Shown: one piece after another, positions 58,086-64,000 of the stretch
How positions within the stretch are numbered: position 1 is the first letter of the stretch
Layout of the letters: each line of letters opens with the position of its first letter
From: Pseudisothecium myosuroides
Lineage: Eukaryota; Streptophyta; Bryopsida; Hypnales; Lembophyllaceae
Assembly: GCA_951799445.1 (NCBI GenBank)
Contig: OX637288.1
Location: forward strand, 14,634,501-14,698,500
DNA length: 64,000 nt
Reading direction: 5' to 3'
Notes under the pieces: generated by a model
Told to the model about the DNA's origin: nothing
The model's database searches: none
Seen by the model: only the letters and a program-made list of their open reading frames with translations
Position numbers and translations under genes: made by a program

Positions 58086-59908
58086 GTAGAAAGGCCCGTA
58101 CTCCCAGCAACCTTCTCAATCGGCAGTTTCAAAATAATTACCGCGACCTGCCATTCACAACGACACATGATATGGAAAACCTTGGTCAATCAAGAGCCGG
58201 AAATAGAAAGTGGAAAAAGCGCCAAACTCGAATTCAAACCCTCGAGATTCAAGTGCCGACTATGACAGCATCGGAGGAGCGCAAATGCAATCATCACACA
58301 CAAACCTAGCTCTTCGTCAACAAGAAGCAGATGAAGGATTGGTATTAAACAGAATAATGTAGCCATCGGCATGACAGGGAAGTAAAAATTTCAAAATAAC
58401 CGAGTAAGAAGACGTGAACGTGAAAGAAAGGCAGCGAGTACACTAAACGAATCTTGAAGATTTGAAACAAATGCGAATCTTGACCAAGACCTCCAGTTTA
58501 GATCGCATCCTCGATTTCAAATATTTTGAGAATTCAAACAAAGGAACAAACCAGAGGAGCCTTCTCCAAGATTCGCAGCAATCACTCTCTCTCTCTCCCT
58601 CTCTCTCATCATTACTAGCCAACTCAGCTTTACCCCAGCAGCATAAACAAAAACACAAAGACGAATGCTATCAAGAACCAACTACTTCGATTCCACTAAT
58701 GCAATACGATAGAATTCGACAAAACGTCAGCCTCTCAAACACACTCAACAACAAACACTCATCAACAAACCACCTACAACTCCTCTCCAATTCCAACCAA
58801 TGCAAAAGCAAAGAGGCTCCTCCCGTCTCACCAATGACCGCATTCTGTTTGCCCTTCTTCCCCTGAAACGAAAACCTCCATCCACAGACCCTCTGAAACC
58901 ACAACACCATCCAAATTCTCCAACAGGACCACAAGCTACTCCCGAATGATCCCAACCATTTCAAATGGACCAAAAGGGCCAGACACTCCAAAGGCTCATC
59001 AACTTCACAAAGGCTCATCAACTTCAAAATGAGAAAGCTTCAAAGAGGGACTAATCACAGTGACAACCAGATCCCGTAGTTGGTAAATTAGGGGTCGAAG
59101 CTACAGGAGGACTGTGAAAAACAACAAAGGAAGAGAGGTGGGCACCCTCCACGCCATAAAATTTGAATTTCCATCGCAGTGATGAGGCTATCCGCATGCA
59201 TCCATCCGCAAGGGAGGTCCCAACTGAACTGATGAGCCACGCGATTCAAAATCCCAAATGTCGCCGTCAGTCGTCGGCCGATTGTAAGTTGTGCCGCGCA
59301 TTCGCAAGACGGACGAAGAAGATCCCACCCAATGCACTTGCAAGGCCAAGCCAAGGTCGCCTCGGGTGTCGCGCCCCTGGTTTTGAATGGCGCTTGCCAA
59401 TTGTTCCCCGCTGTTTACCGTCTCAGACGGTTACCCGGTAACCGTGTCTTTGGCTTCTTCCGGTGGAAGACACTCTCGACGACTGGCACAAGTCAGTATT
59501 TTGGGCCGGCTATTTATTTGGTGGGCTTGTCCTTTCTCCCATTTCGTGAGAATTCAAATTTTTTGGGTCTTCAACTTCGTCGCGGGCGACGGGATGGCCC
59601 GTCGTGGACGACGTCCCAAACGAGGTGGCTGCTGACAATCATGTCATGCTGTTTTGTTGTTGTTTTTTAAATTTTTATTCTATTTTCCTTGGGGAATATT
59701 CTCATGCATGACCAATTCCACGCTTAGGATATGGCCACCAGCAGGCGGGACTTGGGGGCGTGGTTTTGAATTTTTGAAATTTGAGACTGGGAGGGTAAAA
59801 GCCGAAGCCACTCAATACTGTAGTGGGCGTCATTAATTGCGAGTTTGGCCTACATTGTAGAAAACTTACTAGTAAGTTAATTTGATATTTGGAAATGGCA
59901 TAACATTG
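58086..59908. other. Gene-free interval
   Basis: No supported gene in 1.8 kb. A CT-rich microsatellite is near 58584-58610. ORFs of up to 134 residues exist on both strands but have no recognisable domain and overlap one another. Confidence 0.35.
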
Positions 59909-60492
59909 TTAACCACTAAAGTCCCAACGTCATTTTTCTATCAAAAACCATTCAAAATTGCCATTTTTGTTGCATTCACCTACAAAAGTAGAAAAAAAAT
60001 TTAGAATCTAACCGTAGGATCTTGTACTTCATTTGTCTAAAATCATGTGGTAAAAGTTTCATCAAATTTGACCGTACGGATTGGAAGATATTAGCATTCA
60101 AAGTTGAACAAAGAGTTCTTTTTCAAGAACAAGCTTAGATTGCCCGAAAAACAAGATTGTCCATAACTTTCTCATCACTAGTCCAAATAGAATGAATCAA
60201 AGCTTCAAATGTAGATAAAAACATAATCTTTTAGGAAAAAAATATTTTAAAAAATATTTTGACTTTTTGTGATTTTTTGGGGGTTGCCCGCCGACCTCCA
60301 TTTTTTGACTTTTTGTGCCATAACTTTTGCTTCCGAGCACCAATTGTAATAAAATTTATATTCCCAAGAAGCTTATGTATTTTTCAAGCTTTACAAGAAG
60401 TTTCAAAAAATTATGATGAATATTGAGACTATATGAGCCTACCCGAAGTCACATTTTGGCCCCCGTAGGGCCAATGGGACTTTAAGGGTTAA
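59909..60492. mobile_element. piggyBac-like non-autonomous element, internally deleted
   Basis: A 584 bp unit from TTAACCACTAAAGTCCC to GGGACTTTAAGGGTTAA, TTAA at both ends. The interior resembles 4504-5441 and 8291-9209 but lacks about 350 bp. Confidence 0.62.
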
Positions 60493-60522
60493 CTGGTCAT
60501 CGAACTTCCCCTCATAAGAAGG

Positions 60523-60556
60523 TATAATCCCTCCTTGGATGTCTGGGAGGGATTAT
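60523..60556. repeat. Short perfect hairpin
   Basis: A 12 bp stem TATAATCCCTCC pairs with GGAGGGATTATA around a loop of about 10 bases. Possibly the remnant of a tiny MITE; no gene next to it, so a terminator role is not proposed. Confidence 0.5.
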
Positions 60557-60604
60557 AGTTTAAATGTCTTCAAATTCATTGGCTGGTTCACTACGAGTTT
60601 GGTC

Positions 60605-60737
60605 ATGCTTTTGTCAGCGCGTAGAGCTGTGAGTGGCTACAACAAAGTTTCAACAGTAATATCAACATGCTTGTGTCAATGCGTGGAGCTCTAAATGGCT
60701 ATTGCAAATACTTAACAATAATTTCAATAGTGATATC
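60605..60737. repeat. Two-copy tandem repeat
   Basis: Two units of about 63-70 bp, each starting CATGCTTKTGTCARYGCG and continuing through GAGCT, GTGGCTA or ATGGCTA, and a CAATAGT/CAACAGT-type end. Moderately diverged. Confidence 0.5.
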
Positions 60738-60745
60738 AGAACCTT

Positions 60746-60800
60746 CAACGCTGGGGGGCTTCCACTTTATGGGAAGCAAAAGGGAACCCCCCCAGCGTTG
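60746..60800. repeat. GC-rich hairpin
   Basis: A 13 bp perfect stem CAACGCTGGGGGG pairs with CCCCCCAGCGTTG, with an inner GCTTCC/GGAAGC stem. It directly abuts the 79 bp TTAA-ended miniature at 60802-60880. Confidence 0.6.
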
Positions 60801-60801
60801 C

Positions 60802-60880
60802 TTACTCCCTAAAGGACCGGGGGTGCAAAAAACAATGTTCCAAAAGCCACCTCGTGGCCTTATGGTCCTATAGGGGTTAA
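60802..60880. mobile_element. 79 bp miniature with piggyBac-like ends
   Basis: Left end TTACTCCCTAAAGGACC, right end GGTCCTATAGGGGTTAA. The ends match the 0.93 kb family but almost all of the interior is gone. It could be a deletion derivative or two abutting ends. Confidence 0.4.
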
Positions 60881-63800
60881 TAATGTTATGGGTTTCTAAG
60901 GTGGAAACACCTAAAATCATCAAAACAAGCAATTCAGCATAGTTGGAAGCACCTATTTTTAGAAGAAAAAATTGGAAAGTATTAGCAATTGAAAAGCATG
61001 AATTTTATTTTTCAAATATAATTTTTAGATGAGATGTATAATTTCTAGGAATTTTTAAAGTGGACCCCCCTAGGCCACTAAAATTGTTACATTGTTTGGT
61101 CCTAAAATTGAAATCTCAAAAAATTAGCAATCAACCAATTACAATTAACCCCTGAAGGATCGAGGCCTTTTTTCTGCCAGAAAACACTGAAAACTGTCAT
61201 TTCTATAGCAAAGAGAAAAAAAAAATTAATTTTTTTTTCACATCTAACCAAAGGATCTTACACCTAAATAGTATAAAAAAGTGTGCAAAAAATTTCTTGC
61301 TTAATCTTGTTAGTAGCCAAAAGGAGATTTTAGATTATTTTAAAACGTATTTTTGGGACTCAATATGAATAAATTATAAATTTTCAAAGTGTTGAAAATA
61401 TGTATTTCCAAAATCAATTCTATACTTCAATGCATGGAAGATGTACATTTCAAATAAGAATCTAGAGGGGACAGTTTTACAAACATGTCACAATTAGATG
61501 CAATGACCTTACGACATTAAATTGTGGCTCTTACCCAAAGTAATCCTAGTAGATTTTTGTTAAAGTTTATATGGTCTAATGATATGAAAGTCTAAGTGCA
61601 TTATGGGTCATCAAATACTGTATATGAATGGATATTGTAAAGAATTGTACAAAGTAAATTCAATTTAAAATTAAGTTGTAAGTAGAGGAATGAGCTTGGT
61701 CCAACTTCATTTGACTCCTATAATAAAAAATTTAGAAAAAGCATTCAAGTTTAGAGATTTATAATACTAATTGTTTAACCAGTTGTTACAACACTTAAAG
61801 TCCCTCTCAACACCCCATTTGGAGTTTTATAAAGTTAACATTGTATTTTTCTTTGGTTTGCTAGAAATGGATTTAAAACTCAACAATGCTTCCAAAATTT
61901 GGATGATAATGTGAAAGGTTTAATATGTTACCATTTGAATGGACAAAATCATGATGGGGTCATAACACTATATATTTTATATATGAGATGCATTTTTATT
62001 GACAATGTTTAAAAAATATTTAAAAAAATAAAATATGATATTATTCACTACTATGATGGAATATTGGTACAATGTTAATTGAATGTCACATACAGTTACA
62101 AATGCTTATCACATTATTTAATAGGGGGTCGGAGTCACAGTAGCTCTCCTAACTTCAACAAAATGGGGGAAACATTATTCAACCTTGGGACAAGTACAAT
62201 ATTCTTCAACAAGTTTGGTGAAGTCTTCCTTGGTTATCCATTCATCTTATTCCATAACATTTCTTCAACAGGTGTAGGAAATGAAAGCTCTACCAAGAAT
62301 GAAGGCTTCCTATTGTAAATCCCCCTACTAACTTACATGGAACACAATATAAGGTAGAACAATCCATTAAGGTCAAAAGATCCATGTCAAACACTTAGGG
62401 AATGACCCTATTATAAGGGTTTTCAATAAATGAGAACAAGATTACCACCAATGTCTTAGGTGACAGTAATGGAGTAATTAGTGACTTCAATAGGAACTTC
62501 CAGCTTGTTAGTGTAAATTCATCCTAGGAAGTGATTTTTTAAAGCCTTCCATGTTAGGAAATACTGTGACTACTTTAGATGAGTAAGATGAGCATTGTAA
62601 AAGCAGTTTTTGTTGGTTTAGAATTAGTTTAGAGATTGTTTTGGGCAATACACTTCAAAAATTCATAACAAGTTCATACTTTGGCGAAAAAATATAATTG
62701 CAATTGCTCTCACTGTTTCTCACATTTGTCTTTATGTGAGATTTTTTTAAAGAAATTTAGCAATGCCATGAGGACAAACTCCTAATTTTGACTGCAATGG
62801 GTTGTTTTACCTCAGCAAACAAATCATGTACATGAACGATGATTATATGAGTGAAAAGTTTGATGATGAAAAATAAATTTTGAGTAATAATAATAATAAT
62901 AATAATAATTTTTATAAAAAAAGTTTTTGCCTGTTTGACTTTGTTTTGCCAGTAAATGAGAAAGCTGTTTGAAGGCAAGATTGGGTGATTCATTTGAATT
63001 TGAAAATTTTGAGTACTGGATAGCTGTCACGTTCACGTAGTTTTCTGCCAGTCCGTCCTTGCAGCCACATGGATTGGGCAGAACTGCATCTTTGTCACCC
63101 AAATGAATTGTGATTTGTGAGCAGAAACTTCCCATCTGATGAAGCCATGGATCTGTCCGTCCAGATTCTCACTGAGCCCCGGTTTGGGTTTCACACCAGT
63201 GTTTGGGAAAAAACAGCAGCTAGTTCAAAGTTAGACGGTGGAATTTTGGAAAAAAAAAACGGTTGCGATTTGAAAACATCACCAAAAAAACTGGTGAAAA
63301 AATCTATACAATTTCTATTTAGAGTAAAAAATAGAGAAAATAAATGAACTTGGTACTTGAAAAAATGGTTCAATATGGGAATTCAAGGAAAATAGTTGGT
63401 AAAACTCAAAAAAGTATCGTGAACACTACCCTACGTGAAGGTCAGATTAAGACATAAATTAAGTATTTTTTGGGATGTCTAAATTTTTGAAAATATTGCA
63501 AGTGAAAATTTTGGAAGATTACAAGTGAATTTCTAGAATATCCTAGAATATACCAGCTGTTGAATCTCTTTGCGCCTGAAAAAGAAACTAATTTGGCACT
63601 TCACTGCCGAATCAGACCTTCACGTACGATATTTCACACAAGAAATATTTACTTTGGAAAACAAATGGAATGACTTTCAAACCTAAACAAAAAGTACATA
63701 TCATTTAGTTAAGTTCCTCATTAGAGAAATTGGACACCAAAAGAGAGGAAAAGTTAACTATGGTAGATTGCCACGGTAGAACTTCTATAGAATAAAATTT

Positions 63801-64000
63801 TGATAACCAATAACCTCTTTAAAGTGATATTATTCCTTTAATCCTTGCTTGGACTCATTGAAGATGTACAAAAAAAATTAAAAAAAGAACAACAACTTTC
63901 ATTGAATTTGGAATCCAGATGTTGCTCTCGTGAACATGACTTCAATCCAAGAGCGCCACAAAATAGTAGACAACTAAAAAATCTTCAAATGTCATCAATG
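60881..64000. other. AT-rich gene-free interval at the window end
   Basis: No gene is supported. A single TTAACCCCTGAAGG end with family-like interior lies at 61145 to about 61290 and then changes into sequence similar to 49110-49260, so that element is truncated. An (AAT)n microsatellite is at about 62886-62911. The dispersed repeat (63230-63415) and a MITE (63427-63630) follow. Confidence 0.4.
63427..63630. mobile_element. MITE with TACGTGAAGGTC ends
   Basis: About 204 bp with inverted ends CCTACGTGAAGGTCAGA and (reverse complement) CGTACGTGAAGGTCTGA, related to the MITE at 49946-50216. No coding content. Confidence 0.6.

Overview
This window looks like plant nuclear DNA, most likely from a moss (bryophyte). 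GC-rich genes with plant GT-AG introns sit in AT-rich repeats. The intronless phenylalanine ammonia-lyase (PAL) and single-intron chalcone synthase (CHS) read as land-plant enzymes of moss type; the species cannot be fixed by eye. No rRNA, tRNA, CRISPR array or bacterial operon was found.

Positions 1-32185 form a large imperfect inverted duplication: PAL(-) 1181-3358, CHS(+) 9870-11287, a 4.9 kb centre, CHS(-) 16722-18124, PAL(+) 28846-31023. Each arm is a divergent (head-to-head) PAL/CHS pair, so the entry enzyme of phenylpropanoid metabolism and the first committed enzyme of flavonoid synthesis are physically coupled, twice. The spacer between the two promoters is 6.5 kb on the left and 10.7 kb on the right. 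Three collinear, degenerate elements of about 0.93 kb with TTAA-CCC type ends account for much of it. A young member of the same family sits at 39269-40200 inside a retrotransposon LTR, flanked by an exact TTAA duplication, which points to the piggyBac superfamily. Comparing the arms gives 'empty sites' that date five later insertions: two MITEs in the left arm; two MITEs and a 4.4 kb L1-type LINE in the right arm. The PAL block is almost identical between arms over about 3.1 kb, while the spacers are much more diverged; this suggests ectopic gene conversion.

Positions 33445-38431 hold an intronless F-box gene and a six-exon alpha/beta-hydrolase of the KANSL3/TEX30 type, both on the minus strand. 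Positions 39145-48140 hold a Ty3/Gypsy chromovirus with two LTRs, itself broken by the TTAA element (5' LTR) and by a 2.2 kb CACTA element (RNase H region). Positions 48141-53592 are AT-rich with MITEs and a long fold-back repeat. Positions 53593-56524 hold a five-exon gene of an uncharacterised plant family. Positions 56720-58085 hold a decayed partial copy of the hydrolase gene. The rest, to 64000, is AT-rich repeat-bearing DNA.
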